Below are positions 1 to 6,276 of a stretch of DNA of 9,213 nucleotides, in pieces. The stretch is from contig JAQUOO010000047.1 of NCBI GenBank assembly GCA_028717055.1, positions 1-9,213 on the forward strand, written 5' to 3'. This stretch comes from Candidatus Omnitrophota bacterium (lineage in GTDB: Bacteria > Omnitrophota > Gorgyraeia > Gygaellales > Profunditerraquicolaceae). Position 1 is the first letter of the stretch; each line of letters opens with the position of its first letter. Made by a program: the position numbers and the translations under genes. A model generated the notes under the pieces. It saw only the letters and a program-made list of their open reading frames with translations. It made no database searches and was not told the origin of the DNA.

Positions 1-975
1 GTCCGGATGGGTACCGATACCTCCCTGCGAATAAACGCTTGTTCCTTTTATCGCCGAATAAGGGAATATATGCACTCTTAATGGAACTATGCGATTTACC
101 AAATCCAGCGTATTCTTAAAATGTTTTTCGCTTTCTCCCGGAAAACCGACAAGGCAATCGGTAGTAATGGCCACCTGCGGAATTCTAGCTTTAATCTTTT
201 TAATCAGGTTAATATAAAATTTGCGCGAATATTTACGCCGCATTTTCCTCAGTATCTGGTCATCTCCACTTTGAATTGGAATATGCAGATGCCGGCAAAG
301 CTTGTTTGATTCAGCTAGCTTGTCGATTAGCGCATCCGTAACATCTCCTGCCTCAATCGAACTTAATCTTATCCGCAGCAATCCTTCGATCTTTTCCAGC
401 TCTTCGATAACCGCCACCAAATTTAAACCCTTGCTCGTTTCCATACTTAAATCTTTCCCATAAGACCCCAAACATATCCCGGTCAGGACTATTTCTTTAA
501 ACCCTTTCTTAACCAGAATCCCGGCTTCTTCAACTATATCCTCTAAAAGCCTGCTTCTTGACCTTCCGCGGACCAAAGGGACTTTACAATATGAGCAAAA
601 ATTATCACAACCATCCTGGATCTTCAGGAATGCCCGGGTATGCGAAGAGAAATCGCTTATCCCGTCACTAAAAAAACTCTTGCTGATAATCAATTCCACG
701 CCCTTAATCCCGGATAACTCGCTGCTATCGTTCTTGACCATACAACCGGTAACTATCACTTTAGCCTTTGGATTTTCATTAATACAACGGCGGATTATCC
801 CTCTGGATTTTTGATCGGCAGCAGCCGTAACAGTGCAGGTATTTATAAGATAAAAATCGGGCTTTCGCGATCCCCGCGCCTCTTTAAATCCACGCCCAAG
901 GAAGCGCTCTCTTATGCTCTGGGTATCATACTGGTTCACCTTGCAGCCTAAAGTATGGAATTTAACGGTAGGCAT
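1..975 (-). CDS. mtaB: MtaB-type tRNA methylthiotransferase, C-terminus cut by window edge
   Basis: I translated this partial gene from the ATG at 973-975 to the window edge: 325 codons without a stop. The family is usually about 420-440 residues, so the C-terminal quarter is missing. The product should be the radical SAM enzyme that converts t6A37 to ms2t6A37 in tRNAs reading ANN codons. The N-terminal UPF0004 domain starts HTLGCKVNQYDTQSIRERF, with its cluster cysteines at C11, C47 (NTCTVT) and C78 (VTGCMV). The radical SAM cluster is C123-x3-C127-x2-C130 in GCDNFCSYC, followed by VPLVRGRSRSR. LTGICLGSYGKDL, HLHIPIQSGDD and LVGFPGES are further family signatures. KVNQYDT and LGSYG favour MtaB over MiaB. 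The start lies inside the end of rsmE (14 bp overlap) without a clear Shine-Dalgarno, which suggests translational coupling. A C-terminal TRAM domain would be expected beyond the window. Confidence 0.93.
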   Translation of the reverse strand, partial: MPTVKFHTLGCKVNQYDTQSIRERFLGRGFKEARGSRKPDFYLINTCTVTAAADQKSRGIIRRCINENPKAKVIVTGCMVKNDSSELSGIKGVELIISKSFFSDGISDFSSHTRAFLKIQDGCDNFCSYCKVPLVRGRSRSRLLEDIVEEAGILVKKGFKEIVLTGICLGSYGKDLSMETSKGLNLVAVIEELEKIEGLLRIRLSSIEAGDVTDALIDKLAESNKLCRHLHIPIQSGDDQILRKMRRKYSRKFYINLIKKIKARIPQVAITTDCLVGFPGESEKHFKNTLDLVNRIVPLRVHIFPYSAIKGTSVYSQGGIGTHPD

Positions 976-1729
976 ATAATTTTATGAAGCCGGCTGCGGA
1001 AATCGCGGCAGTATCAACCCTTAAGACGCTCCTCCCCAGAGTAATCGGAATAAAACCTGCGGACAAAGCCAAATTAACTTCGTTCTCGGAAAAGTCGCCT
1101 TCAGGGCCAATCAAAACCAATATCCTGGGCGGCGATGCCCCGGGAGATCCCATATCCTCGCCGCTAAAGAATCTGTTCAGGGCACTTTTAAGACTTTGCC
1201 TGTCCCCCGATAAATGCGGAATCAGCTTCAAATTGAAGTCCGCTGTTTTATCAATAACCTCTCCAAATGAAGCAACCGGCTCAATTACCGGAAAATCATT
1301 TCTTTTGCACTGCTTAGCCGCGCAAAGCGCGATTTTCTTCCAGCGGACAAACCGGCCAGCCTCCTTCTGCCTGTCCAGCTTTACTATTACGCGCTCTGTC
1401 TTCAAAGGGATAATCCTGTTTACACCCAGCTGAACCAGCTTGTCAATAATATCGTCGATTTTAGCTTTCTTGGGAATCGCTACCGCTACAGTCAGCTCTA
1501 TCTCCTGATTCCTGCCAACAGAAGGAGTTATATTCTTAATAACCAAATGGATATTATCGTCTATTCTGGAAATTTCACAAATATAGCTGTTCCCCGATTC
1601 ATCGGATACTTCAATCTTCTTGCCTGCCTTCAGCCGGAGCACATTCTTTATGTGATGCACATCCTCTTTAACGGAAATAATGATTTTATCCGCTTCAATA
1701 TCCGAATTCCTGCAAAAGAATTTATTCAC
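962..1729 (-). CDS. rsmE: 16S rRNA (uracil-1498-N3) methyltransferase RsmE
   Basis: This 255-residue protein has the usual RsmE length. The family methylates N3 of U1498 in 16S rRNA with SAM, using a SPOUT (trefoil-knot) fold. An N-terminal PUA-like domain carries HHIKNVLRLKAGKKIEV (residues 25-41). The middle has KLVQLGVNRIIPLKTERV (97-114), AAKQCKR (137-143) and a following P-V-I. The knot has LIGPEGDFSENE (206-217) and LGRSVLRVDTAAISA (231-245), matching the family's GPEGGFs.xE and LG.rILR.ETA with D for E. The start is GTG at 1727-1729, placed directly after the TAA of the upstream membrane-protein gene with no spacer; the ribosome site GGGAGG lies within that gene's last codons. The gene overlaps mtaB by 14 bp. 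Both products modify decoding RNA, so this end of the operon is a translation-maintenance pair. Confidence 0.95.
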   Translation of the reverse strand: MNKFFCRNSDIEADKIIISVKEDVHHIKNVLRLKAGKKIEVSDESGNSYICEISRIDDNIHLVIKNITPSVGRNQEIELTVAVAIPKKAKIDDIIDKLVQLGVNRIIPLKTERVIVKLDRQKEAGRFVRWKKIALCAAKQCKRNDFPVIEPVASFGEVIDKTADFNLKLIPHLSGDRQSLKSALNRFFSGEDMGSPGASPPRILVLIGPEGDFSENEVNLALSAGFIPITLGRSVLRVDTAAISAAGFIKLYAYR

Positions 1730-2377
1730 TTACACTGCCCTCCCGATTAACTGCATACCCAGAAATACCATAATCAAACCGCAAATGATATTAAATATAA
1801 CCGCATAATTTTTCTTAAGCGTATTCAAGAAACGGGGAAGTAATCCCGCCAGGACCGCTAAAATCAAAAGAGGAGAAACGATAGTCCCTAAACCGAAGGA
1901 AAAAGAATATGCCAAATTCTCAAAAGCGCTTTTTGCGGCCAAACCCGTAAAGGTAAACACGCTTATCAAAGGAGCACAAGGCAACAGGCCGGCAAATACC
2001 CCGAGGATAACCACGCTTTTCCTATCACGTTCAAGAAAACGCCTGCGCAGAAAAACGCAATGAGCCGAACTTGCGCCTTTACCTAAAGCCATCAGGATAC
2101 CAAGCATAATAATAAACAATCCGGCTAGAAATAAGGAAATTTTAGAAAAATAACTTAATTGCCCCAAGATCAATCTTCCAAAGGTAAAAAATAAGAGCCC
2201 CAAAGCCAAATAAACAAAAACCCTGGAGACTGAAAACAATAGGTATGCTTTTATACTTTTAGAAACCCCTTTTCCTGTCCCAGCCACATATGTCAGGAAT
2301 AATGGGCCGCAGCCAGCCAGGCATGGCCCGCAACCAAAAGATAAACCCAGTATAAATACGGTAAAAACAGCCTTCAT
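1730..2377 (-). CDS. Six-helix membrane protein of the DsbD-TM / TauE-SafE (UreH-like) type
   Basis: This 215-residue protein is almost entirely hydrophobic. I see helices at about 5-25, 44-66, 78-98, 121-141, 155-178 and 191-212. The first helix ends in GCGPCLAGCGP (C16, C19, C23), the pattern of the 'GxGPCxxxCGP' transmembrane family often labelled sulfite exporter TauE/SafE or DsbD_2. The fourth helix carries GLLPCAPL (C134), as in the second half of CcdA/DsbD-like proteins. In CcdA/DsbD one cysteine in helix 1 and one in helix 4 form a membrane disulfide that passes electrons from cytoplasmic thioredoxin to periplasmic partners; whether this protein does so is inference. A metal or sulfur-compound transporter is the main alternative. 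It follows the Memo-AMMECR1 gene by 27 bp without a good Shine-Dalgarno and abuts rsmE. Its neighbours suggest it serves the AmmeMemoRadiSam proteins rather than rRNA modification. Confidence 0.82.
   Translation of the reverse strand: MKAVFTVFILGLSFGCGPCLAGCGPLFLTYVAGTGKGVSKSIKAYLLFSVSRVFVYLALGLLFFTFGRLILGQLSYFSKISLFLAGLFIIMLGILMALGKGASSAHCVFLRRRFLERDRKSVVILGVFAGLLPCAPLISVFTFTGLAAKSAFENLAYSFSFGLGTIVSPLLILAVLAGLLPRFLNTLKKNYAVIFNIICGLIMVFLGMQLIGRAV
1739..1744 (-). promoter_or_regulatory. Ribosome binding site for rsmE, inside the upstream gene
   Basis: On the minus strand GGGAGG sits in the final codons of the preceding membrane-protein gene, nine bases before the GTG start of rsmE. The stop TAA and the start GTG are directly adjacent. 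This supports the GTG as start and implies coupled translation. Confidence 0.7.
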
Positions 2378-2404
2378 ATTTGAATGTCGTTGACCACAAT
2401 AATT

Positions 2405-3985
2405 TTAGGGTTTTTCCGCAAACACCTCGGCGGTAAAGATGTAAATTTCGGTAGATTTATCTTTCCAGGCGTCGGGGCTAAGCCCTGCTTTATGCGCGCA
2501 TAGATTCGACATAAATTCCTCTTTAGACCATCCCGTCTCTGCAGCTACCTGGGGAAGAAATACTCCGCTCCTATGGCCCTGCCGCACCAAAACACCGTGA
2601 ACTCCAAGCCTAATCAAATCAGGATCGCTGATTTTTTCCATCGGAGACAATACGGATATCTCAATTTCAATATTCTTTAACTCCGGCAGGGTTACCGCGC
2701 TAAACCTGGGATCCCCTGTCGCAGCCTCAACAGCCATTTCCTGCACAGTCAAATATAAAGGCTTTGTGCCTATAAGATTACCGATACAACCGCGAAGTTC
2801 GCCATGCTTATTCAAAGTAACAAAAGCCCCCATAGGCTTTTTAAAAGCAGGGTCTGTTTCGGAAATTTGGGGTAACTTAGCGTCTTTTAAATATGTTTCT
2901 ATGGCAGCGCGCGCGATTTCAAGCAATTTCTTTCTTTGAGTTTCGTTAAACATGGCTTTTTCTCCTCCCGGTTCATCAATCGCCCAGCTCGAATATCCTA
3001 CGGTCCAGCTACCTTTTTTCATGTTTCCGGTAACTTCCGCAGAGTTCGTATGTTTTAATAAAATCGCCTTATTATGGCCTAAACTTTTTGACAAAATCAG
3101 AGCGGTAACCGCTCCAAAACCGCCGCAAAGCTGCATCTTTTCATCGCGAATCCCGAAATAAAGAGCTTCTCCGTCCATTTGTTTTATGGCAGCATTAGTA
3201 AGATTATCTACTTTATCCGCATCATCATAATCATATCCGTGATACATATCCGTAGAAACCACGACCAGAATATCTTCGCGTTCTCCTATAGCGTCTTTAA
3301 GCAGCGCAGCGAACTTTTGGCAGGTAGACAAAGAAGCATCTCCTATAACTACCGGAACAATTTTTCCATCAGAAGCAGACCCGCCTTTGGGAAAGAAACT
3401 CGGAAGGGTCTTTTGTAAAAACGGCAGTTGGACTTCAACGCTGTGCTCTTCTTTAAAGGCCTGCGGAACAAAAGTTATTTCGGAATCTTTGTTAAGTAAT
3501 TTTTGGGCGAATTCATTATCCACCGGAATATCTCCCAAAGGAGTTCTAAATACCCCGTTCGGATAAACCGAAACTCCGCTAAAAGGATAACGGTGGCTTG
3601 TCCCCAGGATTATCACTGTTTTATACGGCTTATCTTTTATCAGTTTGTAGCCGAAGGCCGCGACTTTACCGGAATACCCGTATCCGGCATGAGGAGAAAT
3701 CAAGGCAAAAATGCGGGCACCGGGATTTTCGGGATTCGCTTCAGCCAAATAACCTTCGATAGCCTTGGACAACTCTTCGGGATTATCAGGATAGAATGCT
3801 CCGGATACGCAAGGCTCCTGAATATCATCAGCATAAGATAAATGACAAATGCCAAATTGAGAATGACAAATGTCAAAATCCAAAGCACAAAATAATACCA
3901 AAGCACAAAACACAAATGTTAAAATCCTTGTCTTGATATTTGTCATTTTGATTTTGGATTTATTTTGGATTTTGAATTTTGTCAT
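2405..3985 (-). CDS. amrB: AmmeMemoRadiSam fusion: Memo (B) domain plus AMMECR1 (A) domain, with N-terminal export-like segment
   Basis: This 526-residue protein joins two of the three partners of the AmmeMemoRadiSam system, whose function is unknown. The Memo domain spans about 57-335. It begins QEPCVSGAFYPDNPEEL and keeps the metal-site-like residues H99 (SPHAGYGYSG), H131 (GTSHRY) and C287 (CGGFGAV), plus EHSVEVQLPFLQ (180-191) and STDMYHGYDYDDA (244-256). The AMMECR1 domain spans about 345-525, with the hallmark LRGCIGNL (397-404) and ATGDPRFSAV. Before the Memo domain lie ~52 extra residues: a basic stretch, a hydrophobic core (21-35) and SYA (50-52) before DD, which looks like a signal peptide or anchor. 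That extension is encoded by an inverted repeat (see the repeat entry). Start choice is open: ATG at 3985 (7 bp after amrS) or ATG at 3946 (residue 14), the latter giving a more normal signal-peptide n-region. It lies between amrS and the DsbD-like gene. Confidence 0.93.
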   Translation of the reverse strand: MTKFKIQNKSKIKMTNIKTRILTFVFCALVLFCALDFDICHSQFGICHLSYADDIQEPCVSGAFYPDNPEELSKAIEGYLAEANPENPGARIFALISPHAGYGYSGKVAAFGYKLIKDKPYKTVIILGTSHRYPFSGVSVYPNGVFRTPLGDIPVDNEFAQKLLNKDSEITFVPQAFKEEHSVEVQLPFLQKTLPSFFPKGGSASDGKIVPVVIGDASLSTCQKFAALLKDAIGEREDILVVVSTDMYHGYDYDDADKVDNLTNAAIKQMDGEALYFGIRDEKMQLCGGFGAVTALILSKSLGHNKAILLKHTNSAEVTGNMKKGSWTVGYSSWAIDEPGGEKAMFNETQRKKLLEIARAAIETYLKDAKLPQISETDPAFKKPMGAFVTLNKHGELRGCIGNLIGTKPLYLTVQEMAVEAATGDPRFSAVTLPELKNIEIEISVLSPMEKISDPDLIRLGVHGVLVRQGHRSGVFLPQVAAETGWSKEEFMSNLCAHKAGLSPDAWKDKSTEIYIFTAEVFAEKP

Positions 3986-3993
3986 TTGTCATT
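3841..3993. repeat. AT-rich imperfect inverted repeat forming the 5' end of the Memo-AMMECR1 gene
   Basis: The 10-mer AATGACAAAT occurs at 3841-3850 and 3862-3871, and its reverse complement ATTTGTCATT at 3938-3947 and 3984-3993. The arms 3862-3893 and 3962-3993 are inverted copies matching at 27 of 32 positions without gaps. An inner 13-base direct repeat (TTTTGTGCTTTGG on the minus strand, 18-base period) gives the peptide repeat FCALVL/FCALDF. One edge coincides with the stop codon of amrS, and the other lies within the Memo-AMMECR1 reading frame. The base composition differs sharply from the flanking genes. It resembles a short non-autonomous palindromic element (REP/MITE-like), but there is no transposase and I see no clear target-site duplication. 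Confidence 0.8.
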
Positions 3994-5096
3994 CACTTCC
4001 ATATTCCTGCAATATTTTCCCCGCAGAACTTACATTTACCGTCTTTTAAGTCATTCCGGACGATAAAATAACCGCGGCGTTCAATGACAATTTTCCCGCA
4101 ACGGGGGCAATATGTATTCTCCGCCGGATTAGACGGAACATTACCGATATAAACATACTTTAAACCGCATTTAACCGCGATACTCCTGGCTCTCTCAAGA
4201 GACTCAACCGGCGTAGGATTAAGGCTAATCAGCTTATACATAGGGAAAAACCTCGAAAAATGTAACGGCGTATCCGAACCTAAATTATCTTTAATCCATA
4301 AGCACATCTTCCTTAAAGATTCTTCGTCATCATTAAACCCTGGTAAAAGCAAGGTGGTTATTTCGATATGCACGCCTTCACTTTTCAGCACCTTCAGGGA
4401 ATTCAAAACCGGCGCAAGCGCGCCTTCAGTCAACTTCGAGTAATAATCTTCGCTAAAACCCTTAAGGTCAATATTGGCGCCGTCAAGATATTTTGCCAAA
4501 GCCCTAAGCGGAGCTTCGTTGATGTAGCCATTTGAATGCATAACATTCTTTAACCCCTGCCGGCGGGCGGATTTTGCCGTCTCCAGCATATATTCATAAA
4601 AAATAGTCGGTTCGCTGTAGGTATAAGCAATACTTGCGGATCCGGAATCCTTGGCTTCCCTTACTGCCTCCGACGGCTCAAGATAACGATACTCCACTTC
4701 TTCGGGCTTGTTCTGGGATATTGCCCAATTCTGGCAGAATTTGCATTTCAAGTTACATCCCGCAGTAGCTATAGAATAGGCATTGGTCGAGGGAAGGAAA
4801 TGAAAGAACGGTTTTTTCTCTACCGGGTCAATATGTATAGCTACGGGCTTGGCGTAAACTAAAGTATAAAGAGTCCCGCCGCGATTCTGGCGCGTGCCGC
4901 AATATCCCCGCGCTCCGTCCGAAAGCATACATCGACGAGGGCAAAGCTGGCATTGAACGGCATTTTTCTCCAGTTTTTGATAAAACAGCGCTTCCTTTAA
5001 TTGCTCGAAACTAAACAGATTAGGCAGGTAAATACAAGACAGGATTAAAGAAAGAAGGATAATGACGCTAAAAATCAATCTGCCTGCATTCTTCAT
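3993..5096 (-). CDS. amrS: AmmeMemoRadiSam system radical SAM enzyme with N-terminal membrane segment
   Basis: This 367-residue protein is the radical SAM partner of the AmmeMemoRadiSam system; its reaction is unknown. The N-terminal cysteine module is VQCQLCPRRCMLSDGARGYC (C49, C52, C56, C66). The SAM-cluster motif is C114-x3-C118-x2-C121 in CNLKCKFCQNW, followed by AYTYSEPTIFYEY (158-170), MHSNGY, NIDLKGF (208-214) and LLPGFND. The C-terminus has a zinc-ribbon-like pair, C330/C333 and C355/C358, ending IAGIWK as in the family. The oddity is at the start: residues 7-28 are hydrophobic with K2 and R6 before them, a signal anchor or perhaps lipoprotein signal (ILSC, C21). The usual family start, around ALFYQKL, lies at residue 36. 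No other Met precedes residue 57, so the segment cannot easily be avoided by a different start. There is no clear Shine-Dalgarno. The gene begins 32 bp after tRNA-Ala and ends 7 bp before the fusion gene. Confidence 0.94.
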   Translation of the reverse strand: MKNAGRLIFSVIILLSLILSCIYLPNLFSFEQLKEALFYQKLEKNAVQCQLCPRRCMLSDGARGYCGTRQNRGGTLYTLVYAKPVAIHIDPVEKKPFFHFLPSTNAYSIATAGCNLKCKFCQNWAISQNKPEEVEYRYLEPSEAVREAKDSGSASIAYTYSEPTIFYEYMLETAKSARRQGLKNVMHSNGYINEAPLRALAKYLDGANIDLKGFSEDYYSKLTEGALAPVLNSLKVLKSEGVHIEITTLLLPGFNDDEESLRKMCLWIKDNLGSDTPLHFSRFFPMYKLISLNPTPVESLERARSIAVKCGLKYVYIGNVPSNPAENTYCPRCGKIVIERRGYFIVRNDLKDGKCKFCGENIAGIWK

Positions 5097-5128
5097 TATA
5101 AGGAAAAGGCCGTTTTAATTAATTTAAG

Positions 5129-5201
5129 TGGAGCTGAGGAGGATCGAACTCCTGGCCTCCTCGTTGCGAACGAGGCGCTCTCCCAACTGAGCTACAGCCC
5201 C
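5129..5201 (-). tRNA. tRNA-Ala, anticodon CGC
   Basis: All arms fold with standard lengths. The acceptor stem GGGGCTG/CAGCTCC includes the G3-U70 wobble pair that marks alanine tRNAs. The D arm is GCTC/GAGC, the anticodon stem CCTCG/CGAGG with loop TTCGCAA, and the T arm AGGAG/CTCCT with loop TTCGATC. The anticodon is CGC (5166-5168), which reads GCG. The 73 bases end in discriminator A73. The next bases are CTT, so CCA is not encoded and must be added by a nucleotidyltransferase. It is set between the pilin operon and amrS on the same strand. Confidence 0.98.
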
Positions 5202-5210
5202 TTTTTTTTG

Positions 5211-5238
5211 ATTATATCATAAATACCGCCTAACTCAA
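5211..5238 (-). promoter_or_regulatory. Extended -10 sigma-70-type promoter for tRNA-Ala
   Basis: On the minus strand TTGAGT (5233-5238) and TATAAT (5211-5216) are separated by 16 bases, and TGA (5217-5219) before the -10 gives the extended form TGnTATAAT. The first base of the mature tRNA is only 10 bases downstream of the -10 box, with a run of eight A between. Initiation at the usual distance would leave a leader of about 0-3 bases. It may also drive amrS and the genes after it, as I see no terminator behind the tRNA. Confidence 0.75.
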
Positions 5239-5284
5239 AAAACAAAAATCGGGATAATCGCAAGGCAGGCTCTATAATAGAGAT

Positions 5285-5893
5285 TTAATTGATGGCAACC
5301 GAGGGTAAACCAACGCTGGTAGACATAGAAATATCGGGGTTATCCGCAGAACCACAGGAGGCGTGGGTTTGCGCCGGATCATAACAGGCGCTAAGGGCTA
5401 CCTCTATATAATTTTCACCGGCGGATAATTTCTTTTCAGCCGAGAAGGCGGTTATATGTTCAGAAAGATACTCCGTCGTGACCGAACATGAACCGCAGGA
5501 AGCGCTGGCGCATTTCCCGCAATAACTTAACTGGTGGGTGCTTGAATTAAAATTATACCCAATCCAGTAATCATTGGTGGAATCCGCCAGCCCATCGAAA
5601 TTTGCGTCCGTAAAAACGGACAAAACAGTGGTATTTGTAGAATTAGGACTAATATAAACAGCCGAATCATCGCCATAGAGCGTTTCATTGCCCGTAGCAG
5701 TAGAAAGATGCTTAGTCATATGTTCCAGGGATAAAGAAAGTTCGTTCTGGATCTTAGCCCGGCGGTCCGCGGAAACGGAATGATAACGGCTGAATACCCC
5801 TACGCTATTGATACTCAAAACCATTACCGCAAGCAGCGAAAGGGCTATCAGAAGTTCAATAAGGGTTATGGCTTTACGGGATAAAATCAACAT
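5285..5893 (-). CDS. Prepilin-like protein 5, PilW/GspJ-like
   Basis: This 202-residue protein starts with a short basic leader and the class III prepilin signal RKA|ITLIELLIALSLLAVMVLS. Cleavage would follow A8, leaving E13 as the +5 glutamate. The -1 residue is alanine where glycine is usual. As the longest and last pilin of the array, with a GspJ/PilW-style N-terminus, it is probably a minor pilin or pseudopilin. Two local features stand out: DANFDGLAD (96-104), an EF-hand-like calcium-loop pattern, and CGKCASASCGSC (125-136), a CxxC-x4-CxxC cluster, plus C170 and C180. Translation is coupled: its ATG overlaps the TAA of pilin 4 by one base (TAATG), with no Shine-Dalgarno of its own. Family assignment below 'prepilin-like' is inference. 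Confidence 0.85.
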   Translation of the reverse strand: MLILSRKAITLIELLIALSLLAVMVLSINSVGVFSRYHSVSADRRAKIQNELSLSLEHMTKHLSTATGNETLYGDDSAVYISPNSTNTTVLSVFTDANFDGLADSTNDYWIGYNFNSSTHQLSYCGKCASASCGSCSVTTEYLSEHITAFSAEKKLSAGENYIEVALSACYDPAQTHASCGSADNPDISMSTSVGLPSVAIN

Positions 5894-6270
5894 TATTCGA
5901 CTGAAGGCAAAGTAATTTTAAGCTTCACTTTTTTAACATCCGTATCGACATTACTTATGTAGTATTGAGGAGTATAAGTAGAAGACCCTACTGTATATTC
6001 GGAAGGAACAGATGAGCAATCGGCCATATTAGCCGGAGTAGAGGCGTTATCGGTATTAAAACAATTACTTCCGGCCCAAGTATCCTGCCTTATGTAAACT
6101 TGCAGAGGATCAAGGAATATTTTCCCCAACTCTCCACCGGTAGTCCGATAACGGCTGCGCTGGATGAAACTTTTAGCCGCAACAAAGACATTGACTATAC
6201 CGGCAATGACTAAAGCCAGAATCACCATTGAAATGATAATCTCCAGCAGGCTTAAGGCTTTTCTATCCAT
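5893..6270 (-). CDS. Prepilin-like protein 4, PilV/GspI-like
   Basis: This is a small protein of 125 residues from the ATG at 6268-6270; a TTG directly before it could add one residue. The N-terminus MDRKA|LSLLEIIISMVILAL is a prepilin signal with alanine at -1, leucine rather than phenylalanine at +1, and E10 at +5. The hydrophobic stretch runs to about residue 33. SLLEIIISMVILAL is the style of PilV/GspI minor pilins, so a minor pilin or pseudopilin is likely. The rest has C70 and C85, a plausible disulfide, and otherwise no motif I recognise. It starts six bases after the stop of pilin 3 and overlaps pilin 5 by one base. No Shine-Dalgarno is visible, so it probably depends on coupling. Confidence 0.83.
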   Translation of the reverse strand: MDRKALSLLEIIISMVILALVIAGIVNVFVAAKSFIQRSRYRTTGGELGKIFLDPLQVYIRQDTWAGSNCFNTDNASTPANMADCSSVPSEYTVGSSTYTPQYYISNVDTDVKKVKLKITLPSVE

Positions 6271-6276
6271 CAAAGG

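Noticed and set aside
984..1433. 149-residue plus-strand open frame opposite rsmE
   Set aside because: It is antisense to a well-conserved methyltransferase and shows no domain or ribosome site, so it is a shadow of rsmE.
3962..3992. ATG at 3990-3992 directly after the amrS stop, as start of a leader peptide
   Set aside because: It opens a ten-codon frame ending in TAA, made wholly of the repeat arm. No ribosome site or other support is present.
3841..3993. The repeat region as a CRISPR array
   Set aside because: Copies are 10 bases, irregularly spaced and in both orientations. They have no spacers of even length and lie inside a reading frame.
5097..5128. AAAACGGCCTTTT behind the tRNA as an intrinsic terminator
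   Set aside because: Only four A-U pairs can form around a five-base loop, which is not a stable stem.
5273..5278. TATAAT on the plus strand, as a plus-strand promoter
   Set aside because: It is part of the palindrome above, and no plus-strand gene follows.
5270..5282. 13-base palindrome CTCTATTATAGAG after the last pilin, as a terminator
   Set aside because: The stem is only five AT-rich pairs and no U-run follows directly, so it is too weak. No convincing terminator is visible between the pilins and the tRNA.
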